DNA of 19,497 nucleotides from NCBI GenBank assembly GCA_013336365.1, contig JAAXTT010000017.1:1-19497 (forward strand), read 5' to 3'. Shown here one piece after another: positions 1 to 8,169 of this stretch; positions within the stretch are counted from its first letter, which is position 1, and each line of letters begins with the position of its first letter. The notes beneath the pieces were generated by a model that was not told the DNA's origin, ran no database searches, and was given only the letters and a program-made list of their open reading frames with translations. The position numbers and the translations under genes are program-made. The stretch is from Peptococcaceae bacterium (GTDB lineage: Bacteria; Bacillota; Desulfotomaculia; Desulfotomaculales; Desulfocucumaceae).

Positions 1-207
1 TGGAACACCAAGAATTTCTGATAAACTTCGAAGATTAGAAAGAGATGCATTGTTTCTGTCAGTTTCAAGTTTAAAAATTGCACATATACTTAATCTAGAT
101 GTCCTGCTCAGATCACGAATCGTCATATTGTTTTTCAATCTGGCTTGTCTCAGACGTGCTCCCGGTGTATCGCCAATCCATTGATGTCCCAGCATCCAGG
201 GCAACAT
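1..207 (-). CDS. XRE-family helix-turn-helix regulator (N-terminal part, runs off the left edge)
   Basis: This reading frame on the minus strand is open to the window edge (69 codons visible) and is not the comM frame. Residues 17-69 have the layout of a lambda-repressor-like XRE domain: an Arg-Leu-Arg-Gln-Ala-Arg first helix, MTIRDLS and SRLSICAIFKLE as the two HTH helices, then a LSNLRSLSEILGVP helix and the usual Gly-Val-Pro end. I chose the ATG at 207-205 because AGGA lies 4 bases upstream and because it follows the stop of truncated comM by one base, so translation could be coupled. An ATG at 231-229 in the same frame has no clear ribosome binding site. Any C-terminal sensor domain (cupin, peptidase or other) is outside the window, so the target is unknown. 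Regulators like this are common at the edges of prophages and integrative elements, and its place against a broken comM fits that. The domain call is fairly sure; the mobile-element link is inference. Confidence 0.72.
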   Translation of the reverse strand, partial: MLPWMLGHQWIGDTPGARLRQARLKNNMTIRDLSRTSRLSICAIFKLETDRNNASLSNLRSLSEILGVP

Positions 208-208
208 A

Positions 209-1303
209 TTATCCTGCTTTAGTATATCCATTCCAAGGTTGTTGTTTACAGGGGCAAGGATTGCAGGCGCCTACAAGGATAAATCTAGCCGGATAGGTAA
301 CAGAGGAATGGACTCGGGTTATAGAAATAACTCCATCCTCCAAGGGCTGTCTGAGTGCTTCAAGACAATTCTTATTAAATTCCGGCATTTCATCGAGAAA
401 GAGAATTCCATTGTGAGAAAGGCTTACTTCTCCCGGGCGGGGGAATTTACCACCACCAACCAGAGATACAGCCGAAGCACTGTGATGGGGTGACCTAAAG
501 GGTCGTCTTGAGAAAAGACCTGAATTTAAAAGTCCTGCTAAGCTATAGATTTTAGTTGTTTCAATAGATTCATCAAAAAGCATCTTTGGAATTATTCCGG
601 GCAAGCAGCGTGCCAGCATGGTTTTTCCTGAGCCCGGACTTCCAATCATCAAAATATTGTGTCCTCCTGCAGCAGCAACCTCCAGTGCTCTTTTTGCCAA
701 ATTTTGACCCTTTATTTGTGCCAGATCAACAAAGGATTTATTACTGCTGGGCGGTATTTTAGCAAGATCCACTTTGTGTGGCAGAAGGATAGTATCTCCC
801 TTCAAAAAACTGAACAGCTGCTTTAGTGATGAAACAGGAAATATTTCGGATTTTGTTGATAAGGCAGCCTCATCAGCATTTTCCAAGGGAACTACCACTG
901 AAATCAAGCCATTCTCATAGGCTGCAAGAACACTGGGTAGTACTCCGGCAATGCCGCGGATACTTCCATTTAAAGATAATTCTCCAATAAAAACATAGTG
1001 ACTGCAGATTGCCTTGTCCAACTGTTCAGTAGCAGCCAGAATGCCTATTGCAATTGCCAAATCATACATAGAACCTTCTTTTTTTATGTCAGCCGGAGCT
1101 AGGTTCACGGTTATCCGTTTTATTGGAAAATCAAAACCGGAGTTTTTTATTGCTGAACGGACTCTTTCACGAGATTCTTTGACTGAAATATCAGGAAGTC
1201 CAACCAGATCGAAGGCAGGCAGCCCATTAGAAACATCCACCTCAACCTTGATTATTTTCCCTTCCAGTCCATTAAGGGCAGTGCTATTATTAATTGAAAG
1301 CAC
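209..1303 (-). pseudogene. comM: Truncated ComM/YifB (Mg-chelatase-like AAA+ ATPase), C-terminus lost
   Basis: ComM is a hexameric AAA+ helicase that drives branch migration when transformed DNA is integrated; many non-competent bacteria also carry it (often as yifB). Residues 1-352 match the family: an N-terminal Lon-like fold with GLPAFDLVGLPD and KRITVNLAPAD, Walker A GSPGSGKT at 221-228, Walker B LFLDE at 301-305, and the start of the conserved NPCPC motif at 348-352. Family homology stops right after NPCPC, where a Gly usually follows. Only 12 unrelated codons remain before TAA. Intact proteins have about 500 residues, so roughly 150 are missing, including the Mg_chelatase_C domain. None of the three frames to the left edge contains that missing part, so a single frameshift does not explain the loss. 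Translation starts at GTG (1303-1301) behind GAGGT. The gene is downstream of yraN, with a 219-base gap. The N-terminal half may still be made but should lack a working ATPase. Confidence 0.88.
229..250. other. Junction between comM and unrelated DNA
   Basis: The last comM-like codon is the second Cys of NPCPC (TGT, minus strand 250-248). By 231-205 the sequence is already the 5' part of the XRE regulator gene. The change from chromosomal core gene to foreign-looking sequence therefore falls within about 20 bases. I see no transposon end or obvious inverted repeat here, but only one side of the presumed insert is present. Confidence 0.55.
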
Positions 1304-1522
1304 TTTATTACCTCATTTGCAGATTATTTACCAGTCCTGATATTTAGATGTTTCTCGGTATTAATTGAACCACCTTCCAAGCTATATCTATGATTTCCTC
1401 AAAGACTGTCTGAAGCTGTCAAATAGGTGTTTTTTACGTCTGTATCAAATTAAGAAAGGGGACTTATTAATAATTTTTGTCGAAAAGGCTATTTGAAAAG
1501 GTTGTTTAGTATATTAAACGGA

Positions 1523-1885
1523 TCAGAAGGCATTTGGAATATATTCGATTTTATCTGAAGAATCAATGGGGTCTATGTTTATGGCAATCACATCAAAACG
1601 GACAGGAATATCCCTTAAATTGTGAAGGGAGAGATACATCAAGGCTAACTGTTTTATTTTCTTTTGTTTCTTTATACCGATGCTTTCCTGGGCTTTTCCC
1701 TTAGAAACTCCGGAAACAGTTCGAACCTCTATGAAAACCAGATAATTCTTATCTCGGGCAATTATATCCAATTCTCCAAGAGGACATCGGAAGTTGCTTT
1801 CCACCAGTTTTAGACCTGATTTTTTCAGGTAACTGAGGGCAATTTTTTCTCCGGTCCTTCCCAGGATAAGTCTGGAATGAGTCAT
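1523..1885 (-). CDS. yraN: YraN family protein (UPF0102), predicted endonuclease-like fold
   Basis: This is a 120-residue protein of the usual length for UPF0102/YraN. It has the family order: a GRTGEKIALSYLKKSG helix, then GELDIIARD (residues 37-45) and FIEVRT (51-56). These carry the Glu/Asp and Glu-x-Arg positions of a PD-(D/E)XK-like nuclease core; Lys is more common than Arg at the last position. A tail of RFDVIAI follows. The biochemical role of the family is not settled; it is thought to act in DNA processing. The start ATG at 1885 has GGAG 9 bases upstream. YraN next to comM is a recurrent arrangement in Firmicutes, often with rnhB and the dprA-topA region nearby. Here the gene is divergent from recJ. 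I see no convincing promoter for it. Confidence 0.9.
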   Translation of the reverse strand: MTHSRLILGRTGEKIALSYLKKSGLKLVESNFRCPLGELDIIARDKNYLVFIEVRTVSGVSKGKAQESIGIKKQKKIKQLALMYLSLHNLRDIPVRFDVIAINIDPIDSSDKIEYIPNAF

Positions 1886-2022
1886 GTTATATCTCCAAAT
1901 TTATGGTTTTCATGGATAATTCGTTTTGAAATAAAGATATCCTGCAATGGGTAACATAGCTCTTAATAGCTGTCTGAGCTGATTATTTTTTTAATATTGG
2001 GGAAATGCCTTAATTATCTTCA

Positions 2023-2051
2023 TTGCCTATCTGCAATTGCTCTTATATAAT
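2023..2051 (+). promoter_or_regulatory. Sigma-A promoter for recJ
   Basis: TTGCCT at 2023-2028 and a perfect TATAAT at 2046-2051 are separated by 17 bases. The expected start of transcription is near 2058, giving a leader of about 23 bases to the recJ ATG, with GGGGGAAA as ribosome binding site. No attenuator fits in so short a leader. The transcript probably continues into rel, dtd and the hydrolase gene, since I see no strong terminator until after 8146. Confidence 0.75.
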
Positions 2052-2080
2052 TTGGATTATTCGGTTCTATCGGGGGAAAT

Positions 2081-4738
2081 ATGAATATTAAAAAAAAGTG
2101 GCGGATAAAATTTGCCGATCCAATTTTAACCTACATTCTAAAAAATGAATTGAAAATATCTTTGGTTTTGGCAAAATTGTTAGTAAACAGAGGGATAGTA
2201 ACTGCCAGAGAGGCAAAGGGTTTTTTAGAGGCCGGTCCTGATGAGATGCATAATCCATTTTTGATGGCTGATATGGATAGGGCTGTAGCAAGACTAAAGC
2301 TTGCCTTGGATAAACAACAGAAAATTCTGATTTATGGAGATTATGACGCAGATGGTATAACAGCATCTGCTTTACTGGTTAAAGCAATAGGTAGGCTTGG
2401 GGGGTTGGTCAATTACTATATCCCGGACAGAATTGAGGAAGGATACGGTCTTCACTTGGGGGCTTTGACTAAGGCAGGGGAACAAGGCTGTGAACTGGTG
2501 GTTACAGTTGATTGTGGAATTAGTGCATTGGAGACTGTAAGGCTGAACAGGTTAAATAATGGTCCGGATATTATTATTACTGATCACCATGAGCCTCTTG
2601 AGGTCTTACCTGAGGCAATATCAGTTTTAAATCCAAAGAGAAAGGACTGCAACTACCCATTCAAGACGCTGGCAGGGGTTGGGGTTGCACTAAAGCTGGT
2701 CCAGGCTTTATACAGTGTTTCAGATCAGGAGGACAGTGACGGCTGGAAGGATTTCTTTGATCTGGCATGTCTGGGAACAGTTGCCGATATAGTCCCGTTA
2801 AATGGAGAAAACAGAATAATTGTTAAGTATGGTCTTGAAGCGATAGCAAATACTGACCGGGTTGGTATATGTGAATTAATGAGAGTATCCGGGGTTAAGC
2901 CAGAGCAGCTTGACACCAGAAAGCTAGGTTTTGCTCTTGTTCCAAGGATTAATGCTGCAGGCAGGGTAGGAGACCCCAGTCAAGCAGTGAGGCTGCTTCT
3001 CACTGAGGATGGTAATGAGGCTGTTGAGCTGGCATTATTACTGCATAGAAACAATCAGGAAAGACAGAGGATTGAAAGTCTGGTTCTGGCTGATGCCATG
3101 GGAATTCTTGATGCTGAGCCCGGACTGTCTGAGGGGCAAGCTATAGTACTGGCTTCCGAGAAGTGGCATTCCGGGGTGGTAGGGATAGTATCATCCCGTT
3201 TGGTTGACCGATACTTTAAACCGGTTTTATTAATAGCTTTAGAGGAAAATGAGGGCAAAGGGTCCGGAAGAAGTATTCCCGGAATACATCTATATCAGGC
3301 GATAAGTCATTGCGGAGAGTATCTGAGCAGGTTTGGAGGTCATGCTCAGGCAGTAGGATTTTCTATTTCTCCGGATAAAATAGAGTCTTTCAGAAACGCA
3401 CTCAATAATTATCTAATAGAAACAACAGACAGTGCAGCATTTATTCCGGGAATCAATTTTGATGCAGAGGTGTCTTTGGATGAGGTTGATGATCTATTGG
3501 TTCAAGAAATAAGTAAATTGGAGCCCTTTGGTCATTGTAATCCTGATCCGGTGTTGGCCTGCTCCAATATCAGCGTACTTTCTTGTCGCGAGATTGGTAA
3601 AAACGGCGGTCACCTGAAGATGGTGATAGGAGAAAAGGGTCTTACTATGGATGGTGTTGGCTTCAAAATGGCAGACTGTCTTGATGAAATTTCTTCTGCC
3701 TCCCTGGTTGATTTGGCATTTATACCCTCCATAAATCAGTGGCAGGGTAGATCAAGTATTCAACTGGAAATTAAGCTGATAAGAGAATCTTCAGAGGGCT
3801 TTGAAATATGGAGTGAAGAATGTGAAAGCATTGACTATGCGGATAGCATCCCCAGCTTTGATAGGGCTGAAGAATCATTGCGAGTCTTGGGTCCTCTAGC
3901 TTTTGAGCCGGAATGGCTTATCCCGGTCCTGCACCAGTATGGAAAACACTCCGGTTTTATCTATCCGGGTGGACATTTAGAGCATTACACCGATCAAGCA
4001 TTAAATTTAACCAAAGAAAAAACGAGCTGTACAGAGAGTATATCAAGTATGAATATTCCAAATAAAAGAAGTATAATTGAAGCATTATTATCCGGAAACG
4101 AAGGGGGGACCATTGTCCTCGTTTCTTCATCGGCAAGAGCTGTTGAAACAGCAATTTATTTGAATCATTCGGGAATTTCAGCTGCTTTCCTACATTCAGG
4201 ACTTGGGTGTGAGGACAGATCCTCGGTTATTGAATGGTTTTCAGTTGGGAAAAGGGTTTTGGTCTCCACCTATAATCTATCGATGGATAAGGAAATAAAT
4301 CCAAATAAAATAATTTTGTTGGATCCGCCATATAATTCTAATGTATTGAAGTGGTTTAACAGCAAAGATCGAGAGCTGTTGAGTATATTTGGCTCCAAGG
4401 AAATTGAAGATAGCTTAGCGGTACTTGAGGCTGCAGCACCCAGCAGGGATGTTCTTGGTGAGCTATATAATATAATCAGAAGTCAAAAATCCGGAGCAGT
4501 AACACCCGAGCTTGCCTTGGAGCTTTTATACCAAAGGGGCCTAAGGCAGGCAGGCATTCATACTTTGGCCTATGGGTTGGCAGTTTTCAGTGAATTAAAA
4601 TTTTTCAACTGGTCATTGAAGGGTAACGAATATTTTATAGAATATAATAGTATAGAGGGAAAGAGAGATTTAAATGATTCTCAGATTTTCAGGTCTGGTC
4701 AAAAAATAGCCAAGGCCATGAAAAGCTGGTGGACATAA
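2081..4738 (+). CDS. recJ: Single-stranded-DNA-specific 5'-3' exonuclease RecJ with long C-terminal extension
   Basis: RecJ degrades single-stranded DNA 5' to 3' in mismatch repair, base-excision repair and RecF-type recombination, using two Mn2+/Mg2+ ions. The catalytic core is complete: DYDADG at 87-92, VDCGIS, the DHH motif at 168-170, LGTVADIVPL, and the DHHA1 part with SGVVGIVSSRL, GKGSGRS and GGH at 419-421. An OB-fold segment follows, with EPFGHCNPDPVL. The protein has 885 residues, against about 570 for E. coli RecJ. The extra C-terminal part (about residues 580-885) is typical of Gram-positive RecJ proteins. Part of it (about 675-760) reads like the second RecA-like lobe of an SF2 helicase: AFLHSGL, a spaced Asp-Arg, then RVLVST. 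I see no Walker A motif, so it should not be an ATPase. The next gene is rel, 60 bases downstream; an apt gene often found between them is absent. Confidence 0.95.
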   Translation: MNIKKKWRIKFADPILTYILKNELKISLVLAKLLVNRGIVTAREAKGFLEAGPDEMHNPFLMADMDRAVARLKLALDKQQKILIYGDYDADGITASALLVKAIGRLGGLVNYYIPDRIEEGYGLHLGALTKAGEQGCELVVTVDCGISALETVRLNRLNNGPDIIITDHHEPLEVLPEAISVLNPKRKDCNYPFKTLAGVGVALKLVQALYSVSDQEDSDGWKDFFDLACLGTVADIVPLNGENRIIVKYGLEAIANTDRVGICELMRVSGVKPEQLDTRKLGFALVPRINAAGRVGDPSQAVRLLLTEDGNEAVELALLLHRNNQERQRIESLVLADAMGILDAEPGLSEGQAIVLASEKWHSGVVGIVSSRLVDRYFKPVLLIALEENEGKGSGRSIPGIHLYQAISHCGEYLSRFGGHAQAVGFSISPDKIESFRNALNNYLIETTDSAAFIPGINFDAEVSLDEVDDLLVQEISKLEPFGHCNPDPVLACSNISVLSCREIGKNGGHLKMVIGEKGLTMDGVGFKMADCLDEISSASLVDLAFIPSINQWQGRSSIQLEIKLIRESSEGFEIWSEECESIDYADSIPSFDRAEESLRVLGPLAFEPEWLIPVLHQYGKHSGFIYPGGHLEHYTDQALNLTKEKTSCTESISSMNIPNKRSIIEALLSGNEGGTIVLVSSSARAVETAIYLNHSGISAAFLHSGLGCEDRSSVIEWFSVGKRVLVSTYNLSMDKEINPNKIILLDPPYNSNVLKWFNSKDRELLSIFGSKEIEDSLAVLEAAAPSRDVLGELYNIIRSQKSGAVTPELALELLYQRGLRQAGIHTLAYGLAVFSELKFFNWSLKGNEYFIEYNSIEGKRDLNDSQIFRSGQKIAKAMKSWWT

Positions 4739-4798
4739 TGTCATTTCCGGTGATTTGACAGCAGGTATTTAGCAATAATTATAGTAAGGAAGCTGACC

Positions 4799-6955
4799 AT
4801 GGTTATAGCGGATATTATTCAAAAACTCCATAGCTACAATCCGGATGCGGATATTTCCCTTGTGCAACGGGCATATGATTTTGCCCAAGAGGCACACAGT
4901 GGTCAGGTTCGCATATCAGGTGAGGCGTATATTACTCATCCGCTTTCGGTTGCCATGATTCTTGCTGAACTTGAAATGGATATAGATACTCTGTTGGCTG
5001 CATTGCTTCATGATGTAGTGGAGGATACATCTGTAACTATTGAGATTATTGAAAAAGATTTCGGCAAGGAAGTAGCCCATTTGGTTGATGGTGTTACCAA
5101 GCTTGGTAAATTTGAGTTTAAATCAAAGGAAGAGCACCAGGCGGAAAATCTTCGTAAAATGTTGCTGGCCATGGCCAAGGATATAAGAGTAATCCTGATA
5201 AAGCTTGCTGACCGTCTGCATAACATGAGAACCCTGAATGTTTGCCCAGAGGAAAAGCAAAAAGAGATTTCCAAAGAAACTCTTGAAATTTATGCACCAT
5301 TAGCCAATAGACTGGGAATATATCGTCTTAAGTGGGAATTGGAGGATTTATCCTTTCTCCATATGCTACCGGAAAAATATTATGAATTGGCTGATGGAAT
5401 AGCTAAGACAAGAAAAAAAAGAGAGGAATATATTTCCCTTGCCATAGAGATATTAAATGAGAAGCTTTCAACTATGGGGATTGATGCTGATATTAAGGGT
5501 CGTCCCAAACATCTTTACAGTATTTATGAGAAAATGCAGGAGCAACAGAAAGACCTCAACGAAATTTTTGATGTTATGGCTATCAGAATTATTGTAAATA
5601 ATATTAGGGACTGCTATGCAACCTTAGGAATTGTTCACACCTTGTGGATTCCGATTCCCGGAAGGTTTAAAGATTATATCGCCATGCCTAAGTCCAATAT
5701 GTATCAGGCCCTGCACACCTCTGTGGTAGGACCCCAGGTAGAGCCTCTGGAGATTCAGATCAGAACCGGTGAAATGCACCGGACTGCTGAATATGGTATT
5801 GCGGCTCACTGGAGGTACAAGGAGGGCGGTAAGGATGATAAGGATTTAGACAACAAGCTTGCTTGGCTTCGCCAATTAATGGAGTGGCAGCATGACCTTA
5901 GGGATGCCAAGGAGTTTATGGAGACTATTAAGGTGGACCTTTTTTCAGATGAGGTATTTGTATTTACCCCTAAAGGTGATGTATTTGATTTGCCTACAGG
6001 TTCAAACCCGTTGGATTTTGCCTATCAGATTCATACCCAGGTAGGTCATAAATGTGTAGGGGCCAAGGTAAACGGAAGAATAGTTCCACTGGATTATCAG
6101 CTGAAAAATGGTGATATTATTGATATTATCACCTCTAAACAATCCCCGGGTCCCAGCAGAGACTGGCTGAATTTGGTAAAAACCCCTCATGCAAGAAATC
6201 GGATCAGACAATGGTTTAAAAAAGAAAAAAGAGAAGAAAACATTATAAAAGGTCGGGAGATGCTGGAAAGAGAAGCAAAGAGACTTGGTTTGGATCCGGA
6301 AGCATCAAAGGGTGACCGTCTTTTAGAGGCAGGGCGCCGTTATTCACTTTTGACTTTAGAGGATATTTATGCGGCTATTGGTGAAGGAGTAGTTACATCA
6401 ACCCTTATTTTAAACAGAATAAAAGAGGCGATGGGAGATAAGTCTGCCCTGCCTTTAAAATATCAAGCCCTTGCCGTTGAAAGTAAAAAAACTGATTGGG
6501 GAAGGCCTACCCAGGGTGTCCGGGTCAGAGGTATAGATAATCTGCTAATCAGACTTTCTCACTGTTGCAACCCAATTCCGGGAGATGCAATTTTAGGCTA
6601 TATTACTCGAGGCAGAGGAATATCTATTCATAGAGCTGATTGTCGAAATATTGTTAATTTAAAGGAAAACACCGAGCCTCGTTTGGTTGAGGTAGACTGG
6701 GATGATAATTCCCAGTCCCCGTTTCAGGTAAAGCTGGAGATTGGAGCAGAGGATCGTTCAGGAATGCTGAGTGATATTCTGGAAGTGCTGGTCAAAATGA
6801 AAATTAATGCCAGCTCAGTGGTCGCTCGGGGAAGAAAAGATGGAGGCGCTGTTATAGAGATGGTTCTGGAATTAAAGAGCAAGGCTCAGCTGGAATTGAT
6901 TGTGGCTAAAATAGGTATCGTGAAGGATGTCTATGAGGTAAAGCGTACAAAATAA
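4799..6955 (+). CDS. rel: Bifunctional (p)ppGpp synthetase/hydrolase (Rel/SpoT family)
   Basis: Makes (p)ppGpp from ATP plus GDP/GTP on starved ribosomes and hydrolyses it back; this is the stringent-response enzyme. At 718 residues it has full family length. The N-terminal HD hydrolase looks active: HD at residues 71-72 within LLHDVVEDT, with a conserved THP upstream. The synthetase has RFKDYIAMPK at 289-298; the Arg-Phe-Lys-Asp form is that of bifunctional Rel, not of E. coli-type RelA. The C-terminal regulatory half follows: TGS domain at about 384-446, an RQWFKKEKREEN helical region, a Cys-Cys zinc-finger-like segment (LSHCCNPIPGD, about 586-596) with HRADC, and a C-terminal ACT domain (about 640-718). 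The start ATG at 4799 has AAGGAAG 5 to 9 bases upstream. It is transcribed with recJ and dtd, a common Firmicute order. Confidence 0.96.
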   Translation: MVIADIIQKLHSYNPDADISLVQRAYDFAQEAHSGQVRISGEAYITHPLSVAMILAELEMDIDTLLAALLHDVVEDTSVTIEIIEKDFGKEVAHLVDGVTKLGKFEFKSKEEHQAENLRKMLLAMAKDIRVILIKLADRLHNMRTLNVCPEEKQKEISKETLEIYAPLANRLGIYRLKWELEDLSFLHMLPEKYYELADGIAKTRKKREEYISLAIEILNEKLSTMGIDADIKGRPKHLYSIYEKMQEQQKDLNEIFDVMAIRIIVNNIRDCYATLGIVHTLWIPIPGRFKDYIAMPKSNMYQALHTSVVGPQVEPLEIQIRTGEMHRTAEYGIAAHWRYKEGGKDDKDLDNKLAWLRQLMEWQHDLRDAKEFMETIKVDLFSDEVFVFTPKGDVFDLPTGSNPLDFAYQIHTQVGHKCVGAKVNGRIVPLDYQLKNGDIIDIITSKQSPGPSRDWLNLVKTPHARNRIRQWFKKEKREENIIKGREMLEREAKRLGLDPEASKGDRLLEAGRRYSLLTLEDIYAAIGEGVVTSTLILNRIKEAMGDKSALPLKYQALAVESKKTDWGRPTQGVRVRGIDNLLIRLSHCCNPIPGDAILGYITRGRGISIHRADCRNIVNLKENTEPRLVEVDWDDNSQSPFQVKLEIGAEDRSGMLSDILEVLVKMKINASSVVARGRKDGGAVIEMVLELKSKAQLELIVAKIGIVKDVYEVKRTK

Positions 6956-6975
6956 GCAAATTACCCAGAGTTTGT

Positions 6976-6996
6976 CCCGGGCAGTATATACCCGGG
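6976..6996 (+). repeat. Small GC-rich hairpin between rel and dtd
   Basis: Two CCCGGG blocks (6976-6981 and 6991-6996) flank a 9-base AT-rich loop. A run of six T follows, but only 9 bases later. It may be a weak or partial terminator, or an RNA-processing or stability element inside the operon. Its use is not known. Confidence 0.45.
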
Positions 6997-7024
6997 GATA
7001 TTCTGTTTTTTGGAGGCTGGAGCA

Positions 7025-7474
7025 TTGAGAGCGGTAGTCCAAAGGGTATCTAGGGGATCTGTTTCTATCGAGGGTAAAATCGTTGCTGAAATTGACCGGG
7101 GATTGGTTGTTTTTTTGGGAGTAGGAAGAGAGGACAAGGAAGAGGATGCTGAATATTTAATTAATAAGATTGCCAACCTAAGAATTTTTGAGGATCAGGA
7201 TAATCTGCTGAATTTATCTTTGCTGGACATTAAGGGCAAGGCACTGATAGTTTCCCAATTTACCTTGTTCGGTGATTGCAGAAAGGGAAGACGACCAAGC
7301 TTTAGTGAGGCTGCTGCAGCAGACAAGGGAATGAAATTATACCAGCATTTTATATCCGGGTTCAAAAATCTAGGGATAGATACAGTGACAGGTATTTTTC
7401 AGACTGATATGCAGGTTGAAATAATCAATGAGGGACCGGTTACTATGCTTTTAGACAGTAAAAAAACTTTTTAA
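7025..7474 (+). CDS. dtd: D-aminoacyl-tRNA deacylase
   Basis: Hydrolyses D-amino acids (and glycine from tRNA-Ala) off mischarged tRNA, a chiral proofreading step in translation. The family hallmarks are present: RAVVQRV at the N-terminus, the catalytic SQFTLFGD stretch (residues 77-84) followed by GRRPSF, and the C-terminal NEGPVTMLL with the Gly-Pro pair that reads chirality. I place the start at TTG 7025. It sits 8 bases behind GGAGG (7012-7016) and yields the standard start MRAVVQRV and a normal 149-residue protein. A TTG at 7010 in the same frame would overlap that ribosome binding site and add five non-conserved residues. The gene follows rel by 69 bases, as in many Firmicutes. Confidence 0.95.
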   Translation: MRAVVQRVSRGSVSIEGKIVAEIDRGLVVFLGVGREDKEEDAEYLINKIANLRIFEDQDNLLNLSLLDIKGKALIVSQFTLFGDCRKGRRPSFSEAAAADKGMKLYQHFISGFKNLGIDTVTGIFQTDMQVEIINEGPVTMLLDSKKTF

Positions 7475-7489
7475 TTTTACATCAACACA

Positions 7490-7504
7490 GGATATTTAAT
7501 ATCC
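7490..7504 (+). repeat. Short perfect palindrome before the hydrolase gene
   Basis: GGATAT and ATATCC flank a 3-base centre, ten bases ahead of the ribosome binding site of the next gene. It could be a small hairpin or a protein-binding site; it may also be chance in AT-rich sequence. Confidence 0.35.
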
Positions 7505-7528
7505 GGAATCTAACAAGGAGGTTTATTA

Positions 7529-8146
7529 ATGATTTTCAGTGAAATGTCAGTTGGACCAATGGATAATAATTGTTACATAATTGGTTGTGAGGATACCCGG
7601 CAGGCAGCAGTTATAGACCCGGGAGCAGAGGGAGAAAGAATAATCAAGCGACTGAAGGATTTGAAGCTTGAATGCTGTTGTATTATTTTAACCCACGGAC
7701 ATGCAGACCATTTGGGAGCATTACAGATGGTAAAGGGGAATACTTCCGGTGAGGTTATGATTCATCACGAGGACGCAGACATGTTAACGGATCCTAAAAG
7801 GAATCTTTCTTATTTTACCGGCGGTGATTTGGAGCTTGAACCTGCAGATCGGCTGTTAAATGACGGAGATATTATAAAGGTTGGGAACTTGGAATTAGAA
7901 GTAATTCAAGTTCCCGGTCATACTCCCGGAGGTATCTGCATTTTGGCCGCAGACAGAATAATTACCGGAGACACCTTATTTGCGGGAGGTATTGGCCGCT
8001 CTGATTTTCCGGGAGGAAGCCACCAGCAGCTAATTACTGCAATCAAGGAAAAGCTTTTTACCCTGCCACCGGAAACCCTTGTATTTCCAGGTCATGGTCC
8101 TTCTTCCAGCATTGGTGAGGAGAAAAAAACAAATCCGTATTGCTGA
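7529..8146 (+). CDS. Metallo-beta-lactamase-fold hydrolase (glyoxalase II-like, YcbL type)
   Basis: A 205-residue cytosolic metallohydrolase. The dinuclear metal site is complete: THGHADH (His56, His58, Asp60, His61), His131 in PGHTPG, Asp148 in GDTLFAGGIGRSD, and His189 in FPGHGP. The length and the ending (SIGEEKKTNPYC resembles the usual T-x-G-x-E-K-x-x-N-P) fit the short YcbL-type branch, which lacks the C-terminal substrate domain of true glyoxalase II. The natural substrate of this branch is uncertain; thioester hydrolysis is plausible. The start ATG at 7529 has a strong AAGGAGG (7515-7521). It is the last gene of the recJ-rel-dtd run. In many Firmicutes the same gene sits between dtd and hisS or hemZ, so this placement is normal. 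Confidence 0.9.
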   Translation: MIFSEMSVGPMDNNCYIIGCEDTRQAAVIDPGAEGERIIKRLKDLKLECCCIILTHGHADHLGALQMVKGNTSGEVMIHHEDADMLTDPKRNLSYFTGGDLELEPADRLLNDGDIIKVGNLELEVIQVPGHTPGGICILAADRIITGDTLFAGGIGRSDFPGGSHQQLITAIKEKLFTLPPETLVFPGHGPSSSIGEEKKTNPYC

Positions 8147-8169
8147 GCAGATTATTTTTTCAATAGTCA

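Noticed and set aside
1..250. Frameshift or sequencing error as cause of the short comM
   Set aside because: All three frames after the NPCPC motif were read to the window edge. None contains the missing ComM C-terminus; one encodes an XRE domain instead.
99..296. Open frame of 65 codons on the plus strand
   Set aside because: It is antisense to comM and the XRE gene, has no ribosome binding site and no family resemblance.
1014..1340. Open frame of 108 codons on the plus strand
   Set aside because: It is antisense to the well-conserved comM N-terminus and has no recognisable motif.
1958..1990. Small AGCTC/GAGCT hairpin followed by a T run in the yraN-recJ gap
   Set aside because: The stem has only five pairs, the T run is several bases away, and a terminator makes no sense between divergent genes.
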